Shown here: positions 6,510 through 11,538 of the stretch, in pieces
How the letters are laid out: each line of letters starts with the position of its first letter
Position numbering within the stretch: position 1 is the stretch's first letter
Assembly (NCBI GenBank): GCA_024275815.1
Contig: JAJRYI010000135.1
Coordinates: 1-11,538 of the forward strand
Direction of reading: 5' to 3'
Origin: Actinomycetes bacterium
Lineage (GTDB): Bacteria > Actinomycetota > Acidimicrobiia > Spongiisociales > UBA5794
DNA length: 11,538 nucleotides
Notes under the pieces: generated by a model
Database searches by the model: none
The model's input: the letters and a program-made list of their open reading frames with translations, nothing else
Told to the model about the DNA's origin: nothing
Translations under genes and position numbers: made by a program

Positions 6510-6893
6510 CTACGGCCTCTCGTGCCTGGCGAACCGAACGGTGTCGTCGTCCAGCCACCACCCCTGGAGCGTACACGGGGTGGATCTCAGCTCGGTGTGA
6601 GCATCTCCGAGCCGATCGAGGCCAACGAGGACGTTGAGATGCCACCCCCGCTCGGCAACGGTCCATGCAACGTTGCACAGCGAGTGGACGGGTGAGTCGT
6701 CGTCGAGGACGACCTCGACCGTATGGGTGTCGGAGGCAACGATGGCACGGATGGCACCGACCGATCGCGGGGAATCGATGAACTCGGCAAGCGACATCTG
6801 AGTCGCATCTTCGACGTGAGATCGATACACGTCGAGGACCGCCGCTGCGACGAAATCAACGCTTGTCGTGGGTTCCTGTACTGCTACTGCCAT
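6510..6893 (-). CDS. small protein of unknown function (127 residues)
   Basis: I do not recognise this protein. It is soluble, acidic (VLDDDSP, WWLDDDT) and has no signal peptide or membrane helix. The order of predicted elements is an N-terminal helix (VDFVAAAVLDVYRSHVED), then alternating strands and a helix (TVEVVLDDD, LCNVAWTVAERGWHLNVLVGLD), ending with TLQGWWLDDDTVRFARHERP, which suggests a compact alpha/beta fold. The start is taken as the ATG at 6893, preceded by GGAGGCGGAG, a purine-rich Shine-Dalgarno; a TTG start at 6917 would sit inside the palindrome and -10 box. It is downstream of the NYN-LOTUS gene with a 60-bp AT-rich gap that holds a candidate operator, so it may be regulated separately. 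Coding status rests on codon position bias, a good ribosome site and the fit between neighbours. Confidence 0.65.
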   Translation of the reverse strand: MAVAVQEPTTSVDFVAAAVLDVYRSHVEDATQMSLAEFIDSPRSVGAIRAIVASDTHTVEVVLDDDSPVHSLCNVAWTVAERGWHLNVLVGLDRLGDAHTELRSTPCTLQGWWLDDDTVRFARHERP

Positions 6894-6907
6894 CTCCGCC
6901 TCCGCAG

Positions 6908-6929
6908 TGAATGACAATATTGTAATTCA
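6908..6929. promoter_or_regulatory. 22-bp imperfect palindrome overlapping a -10 box, candidate operator
   Basis: The half-sites TGAATGACAAT (6908-6918) and ATTGTAATTCA (6919-6929) are inverted copies differing at one position, centred on a perfect ACAATATTGT core. On the - strand the palindrome contains TACAAT (6924-6919), a good -10 hexamer for the 127-residue protein gene. RNA would start near 6912, giving a leader of roughly 18 bases that includes the Shine-Dalgarno. The region is an AT-rich island in GC-rich DNA. A dimeric repressor bound here would block the promoter. This is inference from symmetry and position; no regulator gene is adjacent. Confidence 0.5.
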
Positions 6930-6953
6930 TCCTGTTGCCCAGTGCGACCGAAA

Positions 6954-7976
6954 TCAGGATTCGAGTGAAACGCTGTACACGCCCGACTCTTCATCGAAGG
7001 ACAGATCGACGACGCCCTTGGCGTTGGCTGCCTTGACGAACTGCAGGAACCCGCTGTATCCGAACTTCTTCTCGGAGAACGACGGGTCCTTCTTGCGGAG
7101 GTCATCCTTGAGTCCCGACAGCGGCACGGGCTCACCATCGGGTGCCTCGGCGACGATCGAACGAAGGAGTTCGAACGCCTTGACCTCTCCCCTGCCCTCT
7201 GCGGGGAACGACACCACAGGATCTCCCTGACGTTCGGACTCGTCGAGACGCACGACGCCACGCTCTGCGAGGTTCCGCATGAGTTCTCCGAACGATCGGA
7301 AGCCGTAGTCGCTCTCGGAGAACGTCGAGTCCTTGCGCAGGAGCGCCCGCTTGACCTGCGACGAACGCACCTCGTTGTCTCCCGATCGCAACAGTCCAGA
7401 CAGGGTCCGTGAGATCATCCCGTCGAGAGCGTCGAGGTCCTTGACCTGTGGCTTCTCTTCGGCTGTGACGCCTCGCTTGATCACCCGTGCCTGGGCGTGG
7501 GGGATGTCGACCCCATCGAGGTTCTCGTAGAAGAGGAACTCGTCACACGCCGGTGGCAGGAGCTTGGACGTCGATGCCTTGAGCCCGACACCGATCACCT
7601 GCTTGTTGAGTTCCCGAAGCTTGTGCACGAGCGGCGAGAAGTCCGAGTCGCCCGTGCAGATCACGAACGTGGTGACGTAGTCCCGCTCCAATGCGAGCTC
7701 GACGGCGTCGACGGCCATCTTGATGTCGGCGGCGTTCTTGCGGACGGCACCGCGCTTCTGGGGTATCTCGATCAGCTCCACGTGGTTCTCGGTGAGCATC
7801 TGGCGGTCCACCTCGAAGTGTGCCCAGTCGGCGTACGCCCGCCGGACGACCACCCTCCCACGCTCGGCGAGAGCGTCTGCGATGGGGCTGAAGTCGAAGA
7901 CCATCTTCAGGTCTTCGCGCGCGCCGATCGCGAGGTTCTCGTAATCAATGAACAATCCGATTCGTACTTCTTCCAT
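6954..7976 (-). CDS. NYN-domain (LabA/DUF88-type) nuclease with two C-terminal OST-HTH/LOTUS domains
   Basis: A 340-residue cytoplasmic protein probably acting on RNA. Residues 1-150 form a NYN domain of the PIN-like nuclease superfamily: GLFIDYEN with Asp11, NAADIKMAVD with Asp84, and CTGDSDFSPLV with Asp110 and Asp112 make up the expected acidic metal site. A linker (about 155-183) leads to two winged-helix OST-HTH/LOTUS repeats. The first is at about 185-258 (LLRSGDNEVRSSQVKRALLRKDSTFSESDYGFRSF...). The second is at about 268-338, with the parallel core LSGLKDDLRKKDPSFSEKKFGYSGF. The family link to RNA recognition is known from eukaryotic MARF1, Limkain and TDRD proteins; the bacterial role is unsettled. 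The ATG at 7976 lies 12 bases after the acyltransferase stop, with a TAGCCT box six bases upstream, so the gene can be read from its own start as well as in the upstream operon. Confidence 0.9.
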   Translation of the reverse strand: MEEVRIGLFIDYENLAIGAREDLKMVFDFSPIADALAERGRVVVRRAYADWAHFEVDRQMLTENHVELIEIPQKRGAVRKNAADIKMAVDAVELALERDYVTTFVICTGDSDFSPLVHKLRELNKQVIGVGLKASTSKLLPPACDEFLFYENLDGVDIPHAQARVIKRGVTAEEKPQVKDLDALDGMISRTLSGLLRSGDNEVRSSQVKRALLRKDSTFSESDYGFRSFGELMRNLAERGVVRLDESERQGDPVVSFPAEGRGEVKAFELLRSIVAEAPDGEPVPLSGLKDDLRKKDPSFSEKKFGYSGFLQFVKAANAKGVVDLSFDEESGVYSVSLES

Positions 7977-7982
7977 GACCCC

Positions 7983-7988
7983 AGGCTA
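7983..7988 (-). promoter_or_regulatory. -10-like box TAGCCT placing transcription start at the ATG of the NYN-LOTUS gene
   Basis: On the - strand TAGCCT begins directly after the TGA of the acyltransferase gene. It is followed by GGGGTC and the ATG at 7976. Its -35 region would lie inside the acyltransferase coding sequence. The hexamer and spacing match the Clc promoter exactly. GGGG is near the ATG, but a spacing of two bases is too short for a ribosome site. Confidence 0.5.
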
Positions 7989-8753
7989 TCAGGCTGGCGT
8001 GTCGTCGCTGTGATGCCACACCGCGAGCTGATCGACGGCCCACTGCCGGCATCGCTGAACGATCTCGTCGGGATCTTCATCGCTCCTACGAGGGATCGGC
8101 TCACCGAACTTCACTCTGACCCTCGTGCAGAACGGGATCGGGAACATGTTGTTGGCGAACACCTTCCAGGAACCGTCGATGACCGTCGGTATGATCTCGA
8201 GGTCGGGGGCACCGTCCATCAGAGCGGCAACACCGGCCACCCGGTACGTTCCGAGGGAACCATCACGGGATCTCGTTCCCTCAGGGAAGATCACGGCAGC
8301 CACGTTCCTCCGTTGGCACTCTCGTGCCATCTCTCTGATCGCATCGATCGCCTGGTCCCTGTCTCCACGGTCGATCAGGGCGTTCGCGCCCCGGCGAAGA
8401 TTCAGGCTGATCGAAGGGATCCCCTTGGCGAGGGACTTCTTTGCGACGTACTTCGGGAAGTTCTTCGTGAGGATCCCTCCGAAGATGGGGATGTCGTACA
8501 TGGACTGATGGTTCGAGATGAACAGGTAGCCGCCTTTCGAGTCGAACCCGTCGAGTCCTTCGACGTCGAACCGGACGTTGGAGATTCTGAACACGACGAG
8601 CAGCGAGCTCTGGAGACCTGCCATCACCCATTCGAACGGACGAAGCCCGAACCACAGCGCTACTCGCCCCGCGACGTCGAACACGACGAGGGTGATGCCG
8701 AAGACGGCGACCGTGATCAGCGAGAAGAACCAGTCCCGGACCGTTGCCATCAC
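7989..8753 (-). CDS. plsC: 1-acyl-sn-glycerol-3-phosphate acyltransferase (PlsC family)
   Basis: A membrane-associated acyltransferase that transfers an acyl chain to lysophosphatidic acid or a similar acceptor in phospholipid synthesis. Residues 9-35 and about 44-56 are hydrophobic and should anchor it. Family blocks are in order: NHQSMYD (81-87, the HX4D motif with His82 and Asp87), LNLRRGANALIDRG (118-130), VIFPEGTRSRDG (154-165, acceptor-binding) and IIPTVIDGS (187-195). The length of 254 residues fits. The start is GTG at 8753, overlapping the hydrolase stop by four bases (GTGA) with GAGG five bases upstream. An ATG at 8750 is the next codon, so the choice changes one residue. The overlap implies translational coupling with the alpha/beta hydrolase. 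Some PlsC-like proteins use other acceptors, so the exact substrate is open. Confidence 0.92.
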   Translation of the reverse strand: MMATVRDWFFSLITVAVFGITLVVFDVAGRVALWFGLRPFEWVMAGLQSSLLVVFRISNVRFDVEGLDGFDSKGGYLFISNHQSMYDIPIFGGILTKNFPKYVAKKSLAKGIPSISLNLRRGANALIDRGDRDQAIDAIREMARECQRRNVAAVIFPEGTRSRDGSLGTYRVAGVAALMDGAPDLEIIPTVIDGSWKVFANNMFPIPFCTRVRVKFGEPIPRRSDEDPDEIVQRCRQWAVDQLAVWHHSDDTPA

Positions 8754-9610
8754 GTCGTCCTCGTCAGCCAGTCGATCAAGGCCGCGTTCACGGCTTCAGG
8801 CTGCTCTTGCTGTGTCCAATGCCCGGAGTCCTCGATGACGACGACATCGAGATCCGGGATCCAGCGTTGCATCCCCTCGGTGAGCGATAGAGGGAGCACG
8901 GGATCGTTGTCGGCAGCGATCATCAGCGTCGGCTGGGCGATCGCTGCATCGAGCGTGGGCTCGAGGGCGACGGCGTTCGCGTCGATGTTGCGGTACCAGT
9001 TCACCGGCCCTGTGATCCCACCGGCTTTGAACGCATCGGCGTAGGTGGCGAACTCCTCATCGGTCATGTAGGTGCGCCCACGGGCACCTCCCGCGTAGAA
9101 CCCCATCAGCCATCCTTCGGGATCTGCAGCGAAGCCGGCCTCCGCTGCACCTTCCTGTTGGAACATCAGCACGTACCCGAATCGGTCGGCAAGCTGCTCG
9201 GTGATCACCTGTGTCGTTGGGAAGCCGAAACACGCGCCGCGATACGGGACGTTCAAGCTCACGACCCTCGTCACCCGGTCCGGATGGGTGACCGCGGCGG
9301 TCCATGCAACGATGCTGCCCCAGTCGTGACCGACCACTGCCGCTTCATCGATCCCCAACCGGTCTAGGACGCCGATGACGTCCCCAACGAGCATCTCGAG
9401 GCTGTAGTCGGCCACCGCTGTGGGCTTTGTGCTGGATCCATAGCCGCGTTGATCGAATGAGATCACACGGAAGCCTGCATCGACGAGCGCCGGTACCTGA
9501 TGGCGCCACGAGTACGCGAGTTCGGGGAATCCGTGGAGCAGCACGACTGGGTCACCCTCGCCCCGATCGTCGACTGCGAGTGTGACTCCATTGACTTCGA
9601 TCGAACGCAT
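8750..9610 (-). CDS. alpha/beta hydrolase, epoxide-hydrolase-like
   Basis: A 286-residue alpha/beta hydrolase. HGFPE (26-30) carries the oxyanion hole. SFDQRGYGSSTKP (51-63) and GHDWGS (94-99) follow, with Asp96 as nucleophile; an Asp rather than Ser in this motif marks epoxide hydrolases and haloalkane dehalogenases. The lid contains NWYRN with Tyr206, the ring-opening tyrosine motif of soluble epoxide hydrolases. This favours that activity over dehalogenation. Asp236 in AADNDPVLP and His264 in DSGHW complete the triad. The second lid tyrosine was not assigned. No signal peptide is seen, so it is cytoplasmic. The start ATG at 9610 has GGAGG four bases upstream, and conserved sequence begins immediately after it; the open frame extending to 9793 runs through noncoding repeats. 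It is the first gene of an overlapping pair with plsC. Confidence 0.9.
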   Translation of the reverse strand: MRSIEVNGVTLAVDDRGEGDPVVLLHGFPELAYSWRHQVPALVDAGFRVISFDQRGYGSSTKPTAVADYSLEMLVGDVIGVLDRLGIDEAAVVGHDWGSIVAWTAAVTHPDRVTRVVSLNVPYRGACFGFPTTQVITEQLADRFGYVLMFQQEGAAEAGFAADPEGWLMGFYAGGARGRTYMTDEEFATYADAFKAGGITGPVNWYRNIDANAVALEPTLDAAIAQPTLMIAADNDPVLPLSLTEGMQRWIPDLDVVVIEDSGHWTQQEQPEAVNAALIDWLTRTT

Positions 9611-9707
9611 GAGACCTCCATGGTGTCGGATCCTCGGGGCGGAAACGACATCGTTCTGTGCAAGGAAAGTATGGCATGTCGTATGCCGACAAGACCCGAC
9701 GCCCACG

Positions 9708-9735
9708 ATCTGCCATCTGTCGTCTGTTGTCTGCA
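9708..9735. repeat. four tandem degenerate heptamers (RTCTGYN)
   Basis: ATCTGCC, ATCTGTC, GTCTGTT and GTCTGCA follow one another without gap. All share the TCTG core at the same phase. The last copy is complementary to TGCAGAC at 9778-9784, on the far side of the adjoining hairpin. The heptamer period resembles the short tandemly repeated sequences known from cyanobacteria; that is an analogy only. Confidence 0.6.
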
Positions 9736-9739
9736 AAGC

Positions 9740-9777
9740 GATCACCCCGTGCCGAGGGGGGTCGGCACGGGGTGATC
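9740..9777. repeat. perfect 16-bp hairpin with G6 loop, extendable by 7 bp across a bulge
   Basis: GATCACCCCGTGCCGA (9740-9755) and its exact complement (9762-9777) flank a GGGGGG loop. Outside it, GTCTGCA (9729-9735) pairs with TGCAGAC (9778-9784), leaving AAGC bulged on the left. No U-tract follows on either strand, so a classic intrinsic terminator is unlikely, although a stem this strong could stop transcription from the DUF4328 gene 237 bp upstream on the - strand. Other readings are a leader structure of the hydrolase mRNA or a REP-like dispersed element. Confidence 0.6.
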
Positions 9778-9876
9778 TGCAGACGATCGGCACGGGTGGG
9801 ACCGTTGGACCGATCGTCGTTTCTGCTAGTCGAGCCGTAGGGAGGAAGGGGGAGAGAGAGTGGCCCGACTCTCAGA

Positions 9877-9900
9877 AACCTAGCTGTGAATCATTTCACA
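9877..9900 (-). promoter_or_regulatory. CRP-like palindrome next to a -10-like box, candidate regulated promoter
   Basis: Positions 9885-9900 read TGTGAATCATTTCACA, a perfect inverted repeat of 6-bp arms matching the TGTGA-N6-TCACA consensus of CRP-type regulators. On the - strand it is followed after two bases by TAGGTT (9882-9877), the same hexamer as in front of the HAD gene. RNA would start near 9870. The palindrome would cover the -35 region, where a CRP-family protein can act as class II activator or as repressor. The first gene downstream is the epoxide-hydrolase-like gene at 9610, leaving a leader of about 260 bases. The site is clear as sequence; the regulation is inferred. Confidence 0.42.
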
Positions 9901-9923
9901 AGTTAGACGCTCGAAGGCCTCCC

Positions 9924-9949
9924 GGAGTTCCCGATTTCGAGGGAACTCC
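9924..9949 (-). terminator. 9-bp inverted repeat downstream of the DUF4328 gene, possible terminator
   Basis: GGAGTTCCC (9924-9932) and GGGAACTCC (9941-9949) are perfect complements around an 8-base loop, whose centre can pair further in part (CGA/TCG). It lies about 65 bases beyond the DUF4328 stop on the - strand. No U-run follows. Position supports termination; structure alone does not prove it. Confidence 0.4.
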
Positions 9950-10013
9950 CACCTGCAATCGGTCGACTTGTGACACCACAACGGTATGAGTGACAACGAG
10001 ATACCGGTACTCG

Positions 10014-10793
10014 TCATCGCCGTGAATCACGCTCGATATTGCGCACGACCAGGGCAAGGGTGACTCCTGCACCCGCCAGGGCCATGTACCCGACCGCTGC
10101 GAGAGTCGCCACCGTCGCCAGCGTGCCTGGATCTTCGGCTCCGTCGAGCGTGAGCATCTGAGAGACCTGCAACACGACGAGCGACACCGTCCACAGCAAC
10201 CACCAGAGGTCACCGAGAGTGCTGCGTTGCATCGACTTCCAGCGGTCATCGACCTGCTCGGAGTCGAATGGGACCTGGGATATCTTCTCGAGTTCCGCGA
10301 ACACGAACCGTGGCAGGATGAGACTCGCTATGGGGACGAACCACGACCCGATCGTCCATCCACCCCTCCACCTTCTCCCCGATGCACCGCGGGCATCCAT
10401 GATCCGCGACGTTCGAAAGGTCCACGACAGGACGAGTGACCCGACGATGAACATCGCGAGGACACCCATCCCCGACCAACCGTCCGCGACGAGTTTCGCA
10501 TCTTCGATCACCGCCATACCAGACGAGGATCGAAGAAGCGACCCATACTGGAAGGTGAGCGCTGCAGCGACGAGGAGGAGCAGCGACGCAACGACGAGAC
10601 CCCAGATGACGAGCCGTGTGAGCCCTTGCGGGATCACGGTCTCATCTTCCACCTTCATCGTTGCGTGCGGTTCCCACGTATCGGGAGCGAAGGCCTCTTC
10701 GGCTTGAACTACCACATCGGTACGAAGGTCCGGCGGGTACCACTTGCCGTCCGACGCAAGCCACCACCCCGGATCTCTTTGCCTGTCTGCCAT
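10014..10793 (-). CDS. DUF4328 membrane protein with N-terminal DUF2510-like motif
   Basis: A 259-residue membrane protein. Residues 8-21 (PGWWLASDGKWYPP) match the short DUF2510-type motif common at the N-termini of actinobacterial membrane proteins. A hydrophilic linker (about 22-55) leads to a DUF4328-like body with hydrophobic segments at about 60-80, 109-125, 150-163, 196-212 and 226-250. The conserved-looking core TIGSWFVPIASLILPRFVFAELEK (147-170) lies between segments, and DLWWLLWTVSLV (195-206) follows. The function of both domains is unknown. The start is the ATG at 10793: it places the tryptophan motif at the N-terminus, and a TATCGT box lies exactly six bases upstream. An upstream frame to 10841 adds residues unlike the family. 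It has no same-strand neighbour within 400 bp downstream, so it is probably monocistronic. Confidence 0.87.
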   Translation of the reverse strand: MADRQRDPGWWLASDGKWYPPDLRTDVVVQAEEAFAPDTWEPHATMKVEDETVIPQGLTRLVIWGLVVASLLLLVAAALTFQYGSLLRSSSGMAVIEDAKLVADGWSGMGVLAMFIVGSLVLSWTFRTSRIMDARGASGRRWRGGWTIGSWFVPIASLILPRFVFAELEKISQVPFDSEQVDDRWKSMQRSTLGDLWWLLWTVSLVVLQVSQMLTLDGAEDPGTLATVATLAAVGYMALAGAGVTLALVVRNIERDSRR

Positions 10794-10799
10794 GACGCA

Positions 10800-10805
10800 A
10801 CGATA
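10800..10805 (-). promoter_or_regulatory. -10-like box TATCGT placing transcription start at the ATG of the DUF4328 gene
   Basis: On the - strand TATCGT is followed by TGCGTC and the ATG at 10793. The six-base spacing predicts a leaderless mRNA, and there is no Shine-Dalgarno. No -35 consensus is visible. Confidence 0.5.
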
Positions 10806-10889
10806 GGGTGTCGCCGCCCGTTCCAGCCCGAGGGTGACCAACCACTGGCAGAGGAAGCAACGTTACCGATATCTCCCCGGCTCACCGCT

Positions 10890-10895
10890 TAGACT
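10890..10895 (+). promoter_or_regulatory. possible -10 box TAGACT upstream of the 4Fe-4S protein gene
   Basis: TAGACT on the + strand would start RNA near 10902, about 105 bases before the start codon. The leader begins with the palindrome GTAGATCTAC (10908-10917) and ends with GGAG at 10996-10999. It is the best box I can see for this gene, but the -35 is poor and the long leader differs from the other units in the window. Confidence 0.3.
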
Positions 10896-11007
10896 GCCGC
10901 CGAACGTGTAGATCTACCCCAGCGCAGGACCCGGAGATTCGAGCTCTCGACCAGGATGAGAGCCGGTACGCCCGGCGCGATCCTGTCACCGAAATGGAGT
11001 CGTGGTC

Positions 11008-11538
11008 GTGATGTCAGGCAGGGTCATCGATACCGAAAGGTTCGATTCCTTGATCCCCCTGTTGGCCTCCCTTGGCTACACGGTCGTGGCTCCGACCATG
11101 CATGAAGGTGTCATCGTGTACGACACGATTCGCGACGCATCCGAGTTGCCCATCGGCTGGACCGATGATCACGAACCAGGGTCGTACCGCACGCGACGTC
11201 GGGACGACGATGCGTACTTCGGATACGTCGTCGGACCACGGTCTCTTCGGGCCTTCCTCTCACCAGCGAACCAGACACTGCTGACGATCACGAGTGCAGC
11301 CACGGGCATGGAGTTTCACCAGGAACCCCTCGATGAGACCGCCTATGCGTTCATCGGTGTGCGTTCGTGCGAGCTTGCAGCGTTGGAGATCCAGGACCGG
11401 GTCCTGCTCTGCTCGTCCTTCTCCGACCCCCGTTATGAATCACTCAGATCACGGTCGTTCACCGTTGCAGTCAACTGTGCAGTTTCGGGATCGACGTGTT
11501 TCTGCACATCGATGGACACGGGCCCGCAGTGTCGCACC
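11008..11538 (+). CDS. 4Fe-4S protein, HyhB/sulfhydrogenase beta-subunit-like (3'-partial)
   Basis: The frame is open from the start to the right edge (about 177 residues). The sequence fits the N-terminal half of 4Fe-4S dicluster proteins that form the electron-transfer beta subunit of group 3b [NiFe]-hydrogenase/sulfhydrogenase, related to anaerobic sulfite reductase subunit A. Seen here: YFGYVVGPRSLRAFLSP, FIGVRSCELAALEIQDRVLL (residues 114-133 counted from the ATG at 11011), FTVAVNCAVSGSTCFCTSMDTGPQC near the edge. Cys120, Cys156, Cys163 and Cys165 are likely cluster or structural ligands. The C-terminal ferredoxin-type clusters expected for the family lie outside. Two starts are possible: GTG at 11008, eight bases after GGAG, or ATG at 11011, eleven bases after it. 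Group 3b gene clusters usually continue with a flavin/NAD(P)-binding subunit and the hydrogenase small and large subunits; this cannot be checked here. Confidence 0.72.
   Translation, partial: MMSGRVIDTERFDSLIPLLASLGYTVVAPTMHEGVIVYDTIRDASELPIGWTDDHEPGSYRTRRRDDDAYFGYVVGPRSLRAFLSPANQTLLTITSAATGMEFHQEPLDETAYAFIGVRSCELAALEIQDRVLLCSSFSDPRYESLRSRSFTVAVNCAVSGSTCFCTSMDTGPQCRT

Larger units (their letters stand above)
9602..10013. other. about 400-bp region without a gene, rich in inverted and tandem repeats
   Basis: Between the starts/stops of the hydrolase and DUF4328 genes (9611-10013) I find no convincing coding frame and no tRNA-like cloverleaf. Going left to right it holds a small inverted repeat (GGCAT/ATGCC, 9673-9687), four tandem heptamers (9708-9735), a 16-bp hairpin (9740-9777), a partial direct copy of its arm (TCGGCACGGG at 9762 and 9787), a 22-base purine-only run (9839-9860), a 6-bp hairpin (9856-9873), a -10-like box on the - strand (9877-9882), a CRP-like palindrome (9885-9900) and a 9-bp hairpin (9924-9949). 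If the - strand box is used, much of this is a structured 5' leader of the hydrolase operon. Alternatively it is a repeat-derived spacer. Confidence 0.55.

Noticed and set aside
7497..9044. Long open frame of 515 codons on the + strand opposite the NYN-LOTUS, plsC and hydrolase genes
   Set aside because: It spans three well-supported genes on the other strand and its product is rich in Arg, Asp, His and Val-Glu runs without any domain pattern. It is a GC-skew shadow of codon bias.
9673..9687. Inverted repeat GGCAT-N5-ATGCC in front of the hydrolase gene
   Set aside because: Only five-base arms with no clear promoter element beside it; too short to call an operator by itself, so it is only mentioned in the regional entry.
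9708..9735. Tandem heptamers as a CRISPR or microsatellite artefact
   Set aside because: No spacers and the units are far too short for CRISPR. The copies are degenerate rather than identical, so a sequencing slip is unlikely.
9611..9793. N-terminal extension of the alpha/beta hydrolase
   Set aside because: The added 61 residues run through the hairpin and heptamer repeats. A good GGAGG precedes the ATG at 9610, where family similarity begins.
9839..9900. Possible tRNA or small structured RNA in the purine-rich stretch and following hairpins
   Set aside because: No cloverleaf, no T-loop-like GTTCRA in the right place and no CCA end; only isolated short stems.

Overview
This window is GC-rich with strong G/C preference at third codon positions. 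It carries genes typical of Gram-positive high-GC bacteria: a DUF2510-like GWW...SDGKWYPP protein, a lipoprotein with a VSAC lipobox, an MmcQ/YjbR protein, an epoxide-hydrolase-like alpha/beta hydrolase, and promoters dominated by a TAnnnT -10 box directly in front of start codons. An actinobacterium outside the well-known genera (for example the Acidimicrobiia) is my best guess. No rRNA, tRNA, CRISPR array, insertion sequence or integrase gene was seen.

Left part (1-2920). The window opens inside a + strand gene of unknown function. Its frame changes near position 206, so it is either a pseudogene or contains a base-call error. A 20-bp stem-loop separates it from a convergent 3-hydroxybutyryl-CoA dehydrogenase gene (-). 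Divergent from that gene is a two-gene + strand unit: an MmcQ/YjbR protein and a class I methyltransferase.

Middle (2964-6459). A small predicted lipoprotein and a Clc-type anion transporter with C-terminal CBS pair and RCK_C/TrkA_C domain lie on +. The transporter is convergent with a HAD-family phosphatase (-).

Right part (6510-10793) is a run of - strand genes. In transcription order they are: a DUF4328 membrane protein; a 400-bp noncoding stretch with several inverted repeats, a heptamer tandem repeat and a CRP-like palindrome; an epoxide-hydrolase-like enzyme overlapping an acylglycerophosphate acyltransferase by 4 bp; a NYN-nuclease/LOTUS-domain RNA-metabolism protein; a small unknown protein; and the HAD phosphatase. 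At the right edge a + strand gene for a 4Fe-4S protein resembling the beta subunit of group 3b [NiFe]-hydrogenase/sulfhydrogenase begins and runs off the window.

The most coherent system-level signal is regulatory. At five genes (MmcQ, Clc, HAD, NYN-LOTUS, DUF4328) a TAnnnT hexamer sits exactly 6 bases upstream of the ATG/GTG, and at the lipoprotein gene 8 bases upstream. This implies leaderless mRNAs for most transcription units here. The genes that lack this spacing are those with a visible Shine-Dalgarno or a coupled position inside an operon. No complete, clearly new multi-gene defence or metabolic system is evident. The candidates worth following are the leaderless promoter rule, the heptamer-plus-hairpin element, the CRP-like site, the operator-like palindrome at 6908-6929 and the NYN-LOTUS protein.
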